In this document: positions 42,898 through 50,816 of the stretch, in pieces
Position numbering within the stretch: position 1 is the stretch's first letter
How the letters are laid out: each line of letters begins with the position of its first letter
Assembly (NCBI RefSeq): GCF_031846445.1
Contig: NZ_JAVRHR010000002.1
Span: forward strand, 310,001 to 374,000
Direction of reading: 5' to 3'
Length of the DNA stretch: 64,000 nucleotides
Origin: Croceitalea rosinachiae
GTDB lineage: Bacteria > Bacteroidota > Bacteroidia > Flavobacteriales > Flavobacteriaceae
Notes under the pieces: model-generated
Seen by the model: only the letters and a program-made list of their open reading frames with translations
Databases searched by the model: none
What the model was told of the DNA's origin: nothing
Program-made: the position numbers and the translations under genes

Positions 42898-45800
42898 ATG
42901 AAGAAAATTTTACTAATGGGAATGGTCTTTCTGATGACAATTACATCGGGCTTATCCCAAGTTACCACTTCTAATATTAGAGGTATGGTAACAGATGATC
43001 AGGGCGCACCCTTATTTGGCGCTAATGTAGTAGCCATTCATACGCCCACGGGAACGAGATATGGTTCAATAACAAATGATGGAGGGCGTTTTAACCTATT
43101 GAACCTAAGGGTTGGCGGACCATATGAAGTTACTATTTCATTTGTTGGTTTTCAAGATGATATAAGAAACGATATTTTTCTTTCTCTTGGCAAAACCTTT
43201 AATTACAGTGTACAAATGGTTTCTGGAGGCCAACAGCTTGACGAGGTAATCGTTGTTTCTGACCAATCAGGAACTTTTGGAAGTGATAGAACAGGTGCCG
43301 CAACCAGTGTTAGCAGAAGAGATTTGGTACGGTTACCTACAATATCGAGGTCTACAAATGATTTCATTAGATTAGAACCTGCCGCTTCATCAGGTGCTTC
43401 TGGTCTTTCGTTTGGTGGTCGTAATGATCAGTATAATAACTTCTCATTGGATGGTGCAATTTTTAACAATCCATTCGGATTGGATGCTGCTCAACCGGGT
43501 GGACAAACCAATGCGACCCCAATCTCCATTGAGGCCATTGATCAAATTTCTGTTACTACCGCTCCTTATGATGTTACACAATCAGGTTTTACTGGTGCTT
43601 CGGTAAATGCCGTAACTAAAAGCGGAACAAACCAATTTAGGGGTACCGTCTATGGTTTTTTTAGAAATGATGATTTGACCGGTGGAAAAATTAACGGTGA
43701 TGATGTTACAAAAACGGGGTTAGAGCAACAGCAATACGGTTTTAGTATTGGTGGACCAATTGTAAAGGACAAGTTATTTTTCTTTGCAAACTTCGAAAAA
43801 GATGATTTGACCGAGCTGGGTACGGATGGTTTTGTGCCTAGTGGTGTTGGTCAAGCGGGTATTAGTACTTCAAGGGTTACTCAAACCGATATGAGCTTGG
43901 TTGATAATGTTTTACGTCAGGTTGTAGTAGGTCAAGACGCCCAAGGGAATCCGATTTTCTATAATCCAGGTGCTACTACCGGTTTTAACTTTGACCAAGA
44001 ATCGACAAAAGGTATTATCAAATTAGATTGGAATATTAATGATAATAATCGGTTGGCATTGATATATAACTTTTTAAATGCATCAAAAGGTAAACCAGCT
44101 AATAGAGATGCACTTGGTTTTAGAGGACCAAGCACGCAAACACTACAGTTTGAGAATGCAGGTTACGAAATCAATAACAATATAAGATCTGTACAGTTAG
44201 AACTGAACAGTACTATCGGGAATGATGCCACTAATAAACTTCAAGTTGGTTATACGCATTTTGATGATTTTAGAAATCCTTTTTCTTCACCAGCACCAAG
44301 TATCACAATTTTAGATGAAACAGGAAGTTCCAATTATATTATTGCGGGCCATGAGCCTTTTTCGATTAACAATAGATTGGATCAAAAAGTATTTCAGCTA
44401 ACAGATAATTTAAACTTCTTTACGGGCGACCATACTTTTACCGTTGGTTTTTCATTTGAAAAGTTCCAATTTGATAATTCCTTTAATTTAGGAACTTATG
44501 GTGCTCAAGGTGTTTTCTTTCCTTCAGGCTCAATAGCAGACTTTAGAAATTTAGATGCTGCTGGCGAAGCTGCTTTAGTAGCTGTATACCAACAGCAGTT
44601 TAACACGGCCATTGCAACAGCTAATAATAACAATCAGTTTGAAGATGGTACCCCAGGGGGGTGGGCTTTAGCTGAGACCAATGTTGGTCAATTATCATTT
44701 TATTTACAAGATGAATGGGATGCCACAGATAACTTTAAGTTAACTTATGGAGTTCGTTTTGACCGACCATTATATTTTGACACAGGTGATTTAATTAGAG
44801 AAAATATTGATAGAAAAGGAGGGTTGCTTGCTGATGGCGGTACTTATGCACCAGATATTCAATATTTTGATCCTGAAACAAATGAACCCATTACAATTAA
44901 TTCAGAAACATTACCCAACAACGATTGGTTGATTTCTCCTAGAGTTGGTTTTAATTGGGATACTAAGGGAGATCAGAGCTTTCAACTTAGAGGTGGTTCA
45001 GGAGTGTTTACGGGACGTTTTCCATTCGTATGGTTGGGTAACCAAGTACAGGGGACAGACTTTTTCTTTTATCAAGTTGTTGACCCAGATTTTCAATGGC
45101 CACAGGTTTGGAGAACTAATCTAGGATTAGATAAACGTTTTGATAATGGAATTGTGTTAACAGCAGACTTATCTTATACTAAAGACCTCAATGCTGCACA
45201 TGTTCAAAACTGGGGTCTAGGAGCGCCATCTGCGACTTTAAATGGTCCTGACAATAGGGCGGTTTATGAGAATGAGGACAAATCACAATTATTTGGCGGA
45301 CCAACAAATGCCTATGTATTTACCAATTCTGACCAAGGTCGAATTTGGAATGCCACGCTGAAGTTACAAAAGACTTTTGACGATGGCCTATATACACAGT
45401 TGGCATACAGTTATTTAGATGCCAAAGAGGTGAACTCTATTGATGCTGAAATTACAGGTGATGCTTTTGCAGGTAATGCCGTGGTAGGTAACGCAAATAC
45501 AGATGTGTTATCAAATTCTCGGTATGGCGATAGGCACCGTATTATTGGCGTAATTTCAAAAGCATTTAAAACAGGGACTACTATTTCATCTTTCTTCGAA
45601 TATGCTCAAAGTGGTCGTTTTAACTATATCTATGGTGGAGATATCAATAACGATGGTTCTAGTATTAATGACTTGCTTTACATTCCAACAGCAAGCGAAG
45701 TTGGGCAAATGGCCTTTACTGGAGCGGATCAAGCCGCGGCTTTTGAGGCATTTATTCAACAAGATGATTATTTGAGCGGAAGAAGAGGACAATATGCAGA

Positions 45801-46104
45801 GCGGTATGGAGCTTTGGCACCTTGGAGAGGTCGATGGGATGTAAAAGTACTGCAGGATATTAAGTTGAATGACACAAACAAATTTCAAGTGAGTTTGGAT
45901 GTCATCAATATTGGAAATTTATTAAATTCTAATTGGGGTGTTGTTGAGCGTCAAGATTTTGATCAAGTATTGGGTGTAACCGTTGATGATACTAATACTC
46001 CAACATTCACATTTGACCCAAATAGAACAAATACTTTTTCTGCTGATACGAGATTACTTTCGAGATGGCAGGCACAGGTGGGTGTTCGTTATATTTTTAA
46101 TTAA
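42898..46104 (+). CDS. Large TonB-dependent receptor with N-terminal carboxypeptidase-regulatory domain (Oar-like)
   Basis: 1068 residues. Signal peptide 1-20; CarboxypepD_reg-like domain about 22-105 (IRGMVTDDQGAPLFGANVVA, FVGFQDDI); plug about 130-240 (LPTISRSTNDFIRLEPAASS, NNFSLDGAIFNNPFG, ISVTTAPYDVTQSGFTGASV); then a long barrel with large loops and a C-terminal strand ending VGVRYIFN. The arrangement without a SusD partner and the plug phrase VTKSGTNQFRGTVYGFFRND are typical of Oar-type receptors, which move large or protein-like ligands. The substrate is unknown. It stands alone between two terminators. Confidence 0.92.
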   Translation: MKKILLMGMVFLMTITSGLSQVTTSNIRGMVTDDQGAPLFGANVVAIHTPTGTRYGSITNDGGRFNLLNLRVGGPYEVTISFVGFQDDIRNDIFLSLGKTFNYSVQMVSGGQQLDEVIVVSDQSGTFGSDRTGAATSVSRRDLVRLPTISRSTNDFIRLEPAASSGASGLSFGGRNDQYNNFSLDGAIFNNPFGLDAAQPGGQTNATPISIEAIDQISVTTAPYDVTQSGFTGASVNAVTKSGTNQFRGTVYGFFRNDDLTGGKINGDDVTKTGLEQQQYGFSIGGPIVKDKLFFFANFEKDDLTELGTDGFVPSGVGQAGISTSRVTQTDMSLVDNVLRQVVVGQDAQGNPIFYNPGATTGFNFDQESTKGIIKLDWNINDNNRLALIYNFLNASKGKPANRDALGFRGPSTQTLQFENAGYEINNNIRSVQLELNSTIGNDATNKLQVGYTHFDDFRNPFSSPAPSITILDETGSSNYIIAGHEPFSINNRLDQKVFQLTDNLNFFTGDHTFTVGFSFEKFQFDNSFNLGTYGAQGVFFPSGSIADFRNLDAAGEAALVAVYQQQFNTAIATANNNNQFEDGTPGGWALAETNVGQLSFYLQDEWDATDNFKLTYGVRFDRPLYFDTGDLIRENIDRKGGLLADGGTYAPDIQYFDPETNEPITINSETLPNNDWLISPRVGFNWDTKGDQSFQLRGGSGVFTGRFPFVWLGNQVQGTDFFFYQVVDPDFQWPQVWRTNLGLDKRFDNGIVLTADLSYTKDLNAAHVQNWGLGAPSATLNGPDNRAVYENEDKSQLFGGPTNAYVFTNSDQGRIWNATLKLQKTFDDGLYTQLAYSYLDAKEVNSIDAEITGDAFAGNAVVGNANTDVLSNSRYGDRHRIIGVISKAFKTGTTISSFFEYAQSGRFNYIYGGDINNDGSSINDLLYIPTASEVGQMAFTGADQAAAFEAFIQQDDYLSGRRGQYAERYGALAPWRGRWDVKVLQDIKLNDTNKFQVSLDVINIGNLLNSNWGVVERQDFDQVLGVTVDDTNTPTFTFDPNRTNTFSADTRLLSRWQAQVGVRYIFN

Positions 46105-46126
46105 GAAGTTTTCAAATTTTAAGAAG

Positions 46127-46154
46127 AGGCTGTGCTTAAGCACAGCCTTTTTTA
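46127..46154 (+). terminator. Terminator of the Oar-like receptor gene
   Basis: Perfect 9-bp stem AGGCTGTGC (46127-46135) / GCACAGCCT (46140-46148), loop TTAA, then TTTTTTATTTTTG. It begins 22 nt after the stop codon. Confidence 0.9.
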
Positions 46155-46164
46155 TTTTTGTAAC

Positions 46165-46635
46165 ATGAAGTATAGTAGATTATCAAAAGAGCAGTTTGAG
46201 GAATTACATCTAGAATTCATCAATTTTTTGGCAACCCAATCCATTACAGCGGATGAATGGGAAAAACTTAAAAAGGACAAGCCAGAGGTTGCCGAAGAAG
46301 AGTTAGATGTTTTTAGTGATTTAATATGGGAAGGTGTATTAACGAATGTCAAATACCTGGAAAATATATCGGAACGTCATATGCATTTATTCCAATTGAA
46401 AGAAAAGGAAATGAAACTCATTTCTGTCAAGATTCTAAATCCTGAAGTTGATTTGCGAACCAAAGTTGGTTTTGGTTGGTTCAAGCGCAATTTTCAATCA
46501 GATTTTGTGGAATATCTCACCGCCTCAAAAAAATATTCTGATGATAAAAATGCTGATAAATTTGGTTTAATTCAACAAGGGGCAAACATCACCAAAGGTG
46601 AGTTGTATCAGTGGTTTGATGATATGATCGAGTAA
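46165..46635 (+). CDS. DUF6495-type protein of unknown function
   Basis: 156 residues from ATG 46165; a longer frame would begin inside the previous terminator. Mainly helical and acidic, no signal or membrane segment. Conserved-looking parts are MKYSRLSKEQFEELHLEFIN, FSDLIWEGVLTNVKYLENIS and the C-terminal GANITKGELYQWFDDMI. I recognise it as a Flavobacterial family usually called DUF6495, often next to hisS. No function can be proposed with confidence. Confidence 0.82.
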   Translation: MKYSRLSKEQFEELHLEFINFLATQSITADEWEKLKKDKPEVAEEELDVFSDLIWEGVLTNVKYLENISERHMHLFQLKEKEMKLISVKILNPEVDLRTKVGFGWFKRNFQSDFVEYLTASKKYSDDKNADKFGLIQQGANITKGELYQWFDDMIE

Positions 46636-46680
46636 TTCAATTTTGACATTACTATAAAAACAGGAATCTACAATCCATTA

Positions 46681-46688
46681 TATTTGCA
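46681..46688 (+). promoter_or_regulatory. -7 box of hisS
   Basis: TATATTTG matches TAnnTTTG exactly and lies 16 nt before the hisS ATG, implying a leader of about ten nucleotides. No TTG is well placed upstream. Confidence 0.55.
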
Positions 46689-46704
46689 GCACATTTAATA
46701 ATTC

Positions 46705-48087
46705 ATGGCAAAGAAACCATCAATCCCAAAAGGTACCCGCGATTTTTCTCCCTCAGAAATTGCAAAGCGTAACCATATTTTCAAGACTATTAAAAGGCAG
46801 TTTGAGCTTTTTGGTTTTCAACCTATTGAAACACCAAGTTTTGAGAATTCTGAAACCTTATTGGGTAAGTATGGTGATGAAGGAGATCGACTGATTTTTA
46901 AGATTCTGAATTCTGGTGATTTTATATCAAAAGTTGATGATGTCACTTATAGTTCCAAGAATTCAACATCTATCGCACCAAAAATTACTGAAAAGGCTTT
47001 ACGTTATGACTTAACGGTACCTTTTGCTCGTTATGTTGTCATGCACCAGAATGAAATCGACTTTCCATTTAAGCGTTATCAAATACAGCCGGTTTGGCGT
47101 GCGGATAGACCCCAGAAAGGGCGTTTTAGGGAGTTTTATCAGTGCGATGCCGATATAGTTGGGGCAAATTCATTATTACAAGAAGTAGAATTGGTTCAGC
47201 TATATGATGGTGTTTTCACCGAATTAGGTTTAGATGGAACTATGATTAAGATCAATAACAGAAAAGTGTTGTCCGGCATTGCTGAGGTTATTGGAGCACA
47301 ACATTTATTGATTGATTTTACTGTTGCCTTGGATAAATTGGATAAAATAGGAGAGGATAAGGTTAAGGAAGAAATGCTAAATAAAGGTATTTCCGAAGCT
47401 GCCATTAAAAAAGCGACACCTTTGTTTTCGATATCTGGAAGTGCTAAGGAACAATTAGAACTATTAAAAGTATTATTGTCTGATTCTGAGATAGGCCTTA
47501 ACGGAATCAATGAATTAGGTGAGATAATAAATACTATTAATGCGATTGGTCTTAAATCGGCAAGTTTACAATTAGATGTTACTTTAGCTCGCGGTTTAAA
47601 TTATTATACTGGCGCCATATTTGAAGTAGCTCCACCTGATGGAGTACAAATGGGTTCCATAGGTGGCGGAGGGCGCTATGACGATTTAACCGGCATTTTT
47701 GGACTCAAAGATGTCAGTGGAGTAGGTATTTCTTTTGGATTGGACAGAATCTATTTGGTTTTAGAAGAGCTGGGATTATTTCCAAAAGCCATTGACCAGT
47801 CTTTACAAGTATTGTGTTTGAATTTTGGTGAAAAGGAGGGATTGGTCGCCTTAAAATTGATTTCTGAGCTGAGGCAATATGGATTGAAAACCGATTTGTA
47901 CCCTTCTAATGCTAAAGTTCAAAAGCAATTTAAATATGCAGATAAACGTAATGTGCCTTATGTAATCTTAATCGGAGAGAAAGAGCTTGCAGCTAATCAA
48001 TTTATAGTTAAGAATATGCGAACTGGACAACAACAGTCTTATTCATTGACTGATTCCAAAGCATTTGTGGATTCATTACAACCTTGA
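46705..48087 (+). CDS. hisS: Histidyl-tRNA synthetase
   Basis: 460 residues, class II synthetase that charges tRNA-His. Motif 1 and 2 regions are visible as PKGTRDFSPSEI, RYDLTVPFARYV and KRYQIQPVWRADRPQKGRFR; the histidine-specific motifs are ARGLNYYTGAIFEV and GSIGGGGRYDDL, and motif 3 is GVGISFGLDRI. The C-terminal anticodon-binding domain (about 365-460) is complete. A slight excess over E. coli (424) comes from loops near residue 90 and is usual for the phylum. Its last 12 nt overlap the convergent NUDIX gene. Confidence 0.97.
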   Translation: MAKKPSIPKGTRDFSPSEIAKRNHIFKTIKRQFELFGFQPIETPSFENSETLLGKYGDEGDRLIFKILNSGDFISKVDDVTYSSKNSTSIAPKITEKALRYDLTVPFARYVVMHQNEIDFPFKRYQIQPVWRADRPQKGRFREFYQCDADIVGANSLLQEVELVQLYDGVFTELGLDGTMIKINNRKVLSGIAEVIGAQHLLIDFTVALDKLDKIGEDKVKEEMLNKGISEAAIKKATPLFSISGSAKEQLELLKVLLSDSEIGLNGINELGEIINTINAIGLKSASLQLDVTLARGLNYYTGAIFEVAPPDGVQMGSIGGGGRYDDLTGIFGLKDVSGVGISFGLDRIYLVLEELGLFPKAIDQSLQVLCLNFGEKEGLVALKLISELRQYGLKTDLYPSNAKVQKQFKYADKRNVPYVILIGEKELAANQFIVKNMRTGQQQSYSLTDSKAFVDSLQP

Positions 48088-48615
48088 TTTTATCTCTGAA
48101 ATAATAAATTGATATCTATTTTCAGAATTTGGGACCAAATCAGGATGTTCTTCTTGTACCCATCCTTCAAATTCGTTCAATGAAAGCCATTTTAGATCCT
48201 CAACTTCACTTTCCTGTTTTATCAAGGTCAATTTCTTGTCCAAAAGACAAAGAAAAGTATGATTGAATTCTCTATCAAAGAAAGCTTGGGAATGACGTTT
48301 TTCCGTCTTAAAAACACCGATTTTGTCCAGTTGTTCGCTAGTTATAGAAACTCCAATTTCTTCTTCTACTTCTCTAATTGCACCAAGTTCGAATGATTCA
48401 CTTGCACCAATATGCCCTGCGACTGACACATCCCATTTTAAAGGATATGTGCTTTTGTTTTTTCCTCTTTGTTGTAGCAAGACCTCTCCGTGCTCCGTAT
48501 AAAACCAGACATGTATAGTTTGGTGAAACAAGCCATTTAGATGTGCTTCGGACTTTAAGGCCGTTTGGCCAGTATAATTTCCTTCTGAATTTAATATATC
48601 AATTAACTCGTCCAC
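48076..48615 (-). CDS. NUDIX hydrolase (isopentenyl-diphosphate-isomerase-like subgroup)
   Basis: 179 residues. The NUDIX box is complete: GHIGASESFELGAIREVEEE then IGV (G-x5-E-x7-R-E-x2-E-E), preceded by QQRGKNKSTYPLKWDVSVA. The opening MDELIDILNSEGNYTG and the middle HVWFYTEHGEVLLQQR match the subgroup related to IPP isomerase, but the Cys/Glu pair of the isomerase is not seen, so pyrophosphohydrolysis of a nucleoside derivative is likelier. It starts 5 nt after the M42 peptidase gene and shares its transcript. Confidence 0.9.
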   Translation of the reverse strand: MDELIDILNSEGNYTGQTALKSEAHLNGLFHQTIHVWFYTEHGEVLLQQRGKNKSTYPLKWDVSVAGHIGASESFELGAIREVEEEIGVSITSEQLDKIGVFKTEKRHSQAFFDREFNHTFLCLLDKKLTLIKQESEVEDLKWLSLNEFEGWVQEEHPDLVPNSENRYQFIISEIKSRL

Positions 48616-48620
48616 TATTT

Positions 48621-49709
48621 TTAGTCAAAATAACTGAAGGTTTCGCCAGATTTAATGGTCAAAAGTGTTTCATAAATCAAACGTATTACATTTTCAACAT
48701 CATCTTTATGAACAGTCTCTACCGTAGTGTGCATATATCGCAATGGCAATGAAATTAATGCTGAAGCTACACCCCCATTGCTATAGGCAAAAGCATCTGT
48801 GTCCGTACCAGTTGCTCTTGAATTTGCAGCACGCTGAAAAGGTATTTTGTTAGTTTCAGCCGTTTCGATGATACGTTCACGCAATTTTTGCTGAACAGCT
48901 GGGGCATATGCAATTACAGGACCTTTACCTATAGCTGCTTCACCCTGAACTTTCTTTTCAATTAGTGGCGTAGTGGTATCGTGGGTTACATCGGTAATAA
49001 TGGCCACATTGGGTTTTATGGTCTGGGTTATCATCTCAGCACCTCGCAAACCTATTTCTTCTTGAACAGAGTTAGTGATATAAAGTCCAAACGGTAATTT
49101 CTTTTTGTTTTCATGAAGTAACCTCGCAACTTCAGCAATCATAAAACCGCCAGCACGATTATCTAATGCTCTACAAACAAACTTATCTTTATTAAGAATT
49201 TGAAATTCATCAGGGTAGGTAATCACACAGCCTACATGAACACCCAGTTTTTCAACTTCTTCTTTATCTTTTGCGCCTATATCAATAAATATATTATCAA
49301 TCTTTGGTGGTTCTTCCTTTCCAGTTCTGCGTGTATGGATTGCTGGCCATCCGAAGACACCTTTTACAATACCGTTTTTAGTATGTATGTTCACCCATTT
49401 CGATGGCGCGATTTGGTGATCACTACCTCCATTGCGAATTACATAGAGTAAGCCATTATCCGTAATATAGTTTACATACCATGATATTTCATCTGAATGC
49501 CCTTCAATAACCACTTTATAGTCCGCTTCTGGATTAATGACCGCTACAGCAGTTCCATAAGTATCCGTTATAAAATCATCCACGTAAGGTTTTAAATAAT
49601 CCATCCAAATTTTTTGCCCTTCCCACTCATAACCTGTTGGGGATGCATTGTTTAGGTATTTTTCAAAGAATTTGATCGATTTATTTGTTATGATTTTATT
49701 ATCGGACAT
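48621..49709 (-). CDS. M42-family metallo-aminopeptidase
   Basis: 362 residues. Two-zinc peptidase of the glutamyl aminopeptidase/TET group. Metal and catalytic residues appear in VIEGHSDEISWYV (His), CRALDNRAGGFMI (bridging Asp), QEEIGLRGAEM (catalytic Glu pair), ITDVTHDTTTP (Asp) and a C-terminal LPLRYMHTTVETV (His). The PDZ-like insertion after the first His is present. It forms large tetrahedral complexes in relatives and trims peptides in the cytoplasm. No signal peptide. Confidence 0.95.
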   Translation of the reverse strand: MSDNKIITNKSIKFFEKYLNNASPTGYEWEGQKIWMDYLKPYVDDFITDTYGTAVAVINPEADYKVVIEGHSDEISWYVNYITDNGLLYVIRNGGSDHQIAPSKWVNIHTKNGIVKGVFGWPAIHTRRTGKEEPPKIDNIFIDIGAKDKEEVEKLGVHVGCVITYPDEFQILNKDKFVCRALDNRAGGFMIAEVARLLHENKKKLPFGLYITNSVQEEIGLRGAEMITQTIKPNVAIITDVTHDTTTPLIEKKVQGEAAIGKGPVIAYAPAVQQKLRERIIETAETNKIPFQRAANSRATGTDTDAFAYSNGGVASALISLPLRYMHTTVETVHKDDVENVIRLIYETLLTIKSGETFSYFD

Positions 49710-49811
49710 GAGTATGTTTTAGCTTACAAACATAGCAATATTCACTTTTATTTAATAATATGAATTAGGCTTTATCGTTACTTTTGGTACGATTAATGAC
49801 CTATCTTATTT

Positions 49812-50495
49812 ATGGGCAAACATGTCATTTTAATTTTCTGTCTTTTTTTGTTCACCTTGGGCTATGGACAAGAGGAACAGCCATTAGATTCTATTTCAGA
49901 TTATTATGTTAGAATGCAAGGTGATTCGGTTCTTTTGAGTTCTATACCTCTTGATGAAGTCTACATTTTTGGGAAACTTGAGTTTGCTGACAAACAAGAA
50001 AAATTAAGGTATTACATTTTAAGACGTAAAACTTTAAAGGTATACCCGTATGCCAAGCTTGCGGCCGAAAAACTTGTTGAGCTTAATGATAGTATTTCGA
50101 AGATTACGAAGAAACGGCATCAAAAACGCTATACTAAAAAAGTTCAGAAATATATAGAGGGCGAATTTTCTGATAAGCTTAAGAAACTTACCAGAACAGA
50201 AGGGCAAATTCTAATTAAATTAATTCACAGACAGACTGGCGATACTGCTTTCGATTTAGTTAAAGAACTACGAAGTGGATGGAGGGCCTTTTGGTACAAT
50301 ACGACGGCAAAAGCATTCAAAATTAGCTTGAAGGAGCAATTTATACCTACTGAAGTTCATGAAGATTATCTAATTGAAGATATTTTACAACGAGCCTTTG
50401 CTTCAAACCGTTTGAAAAGGCAAAAATCAGTTTTAGACTACGACTATGCTTCTCTAAGTAATAAATGGAAGCAAACCGGTGAACATAAGAAATAA
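49812..50495 (+). CDS. Exported DUF4294 protein
   Basis: 227 residues, signal peptide ending GYGQ. The DUF4294 domain runs about 60-190 with IPLDEVYIFGKLEF, RYYILRRKTLKVYPYAKLAAE, RTEGQILIKLIHRQTGDTAF and LRSGWRAFWYNTTAKAF. The family is restricted to Bacteroidota, and the role is unknown; conserved Tyr, Arg and Trp suggest a binding protein. Divergent from the M42 peptidase with about 100 bp between. Its stop codon directly abuts the convergent DUF6095 stop. Confidence 0.88.
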   Translation: MGKHVILIFCLFLFTLGYGQEEQPLDSISDYYVRMQGDSVLLSSIPLDEVYIFGKLEFADKQEKLRYYILRRKTLKVYPYAKLAAEKLVELNDSISKITKKRHQKRYTKKVQKYIEGEFSDKLKKLTRTEGQILIKLIHRQTGDTAFDLVKELRSGWRAFWYNTTAKAFKISLKEQFIPTEVHEDYLIEDILQRAFASNRLKRQKSVLDYDYASLSNKWKQTGEHKK

Positions 50496-50723
50496 CTATT
50501 TCTTCTTGCCAAAAACGGAGTCCATAACGATGTTTATAGACCGAAATCCTAGGTAAATGGCGAAACCAGCCATTAAAACTCCAATAATAAGAACAGGTAT
50601 AAATAGGGGCTTATCAGAATTTTTGAACGCCTGATAGAGAATTATGGGGGCCAATAACATGACCAAGGTGGTATATCCAAAAGACTTTAGACCTTTTACC
50701 AAAAGTTCTTTATCGGTTTTCAT
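50496..50723 (-). CDS. Small DUF6095-type membrane protein
   Basis: 75 residues with two membrane helices (about 15-32 and 40-60) and short charged ends. KGLKSFGYTTLVMLLAPIIL and KPLFIPVLIIGVLMAGFAIY are the recognisable segments. The function is unknown. It lies next to the M42/DUF4294 genes as in relatives, in my memory, and its stop codon touches the DUF4294 stop, so neither gene has space for a separate terminator. Confidence 0.85.
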   Translation of the reverse strand: MKTDKELLVKGLKSFGYTTLVMLLAPIILYQAFKNSDKPLFIPVLIIGVLMAGFAIYLGFRSINIVMDSVFGKKK

Positions 50724-50816
50724 TCAATAATTATATTTTGTTTAAATTGTTGAACTACTTCAAAATAGCTTAAAAGTATATAAATATTGGTATACAAAAT
50801 AAGACTTTCAACACTA

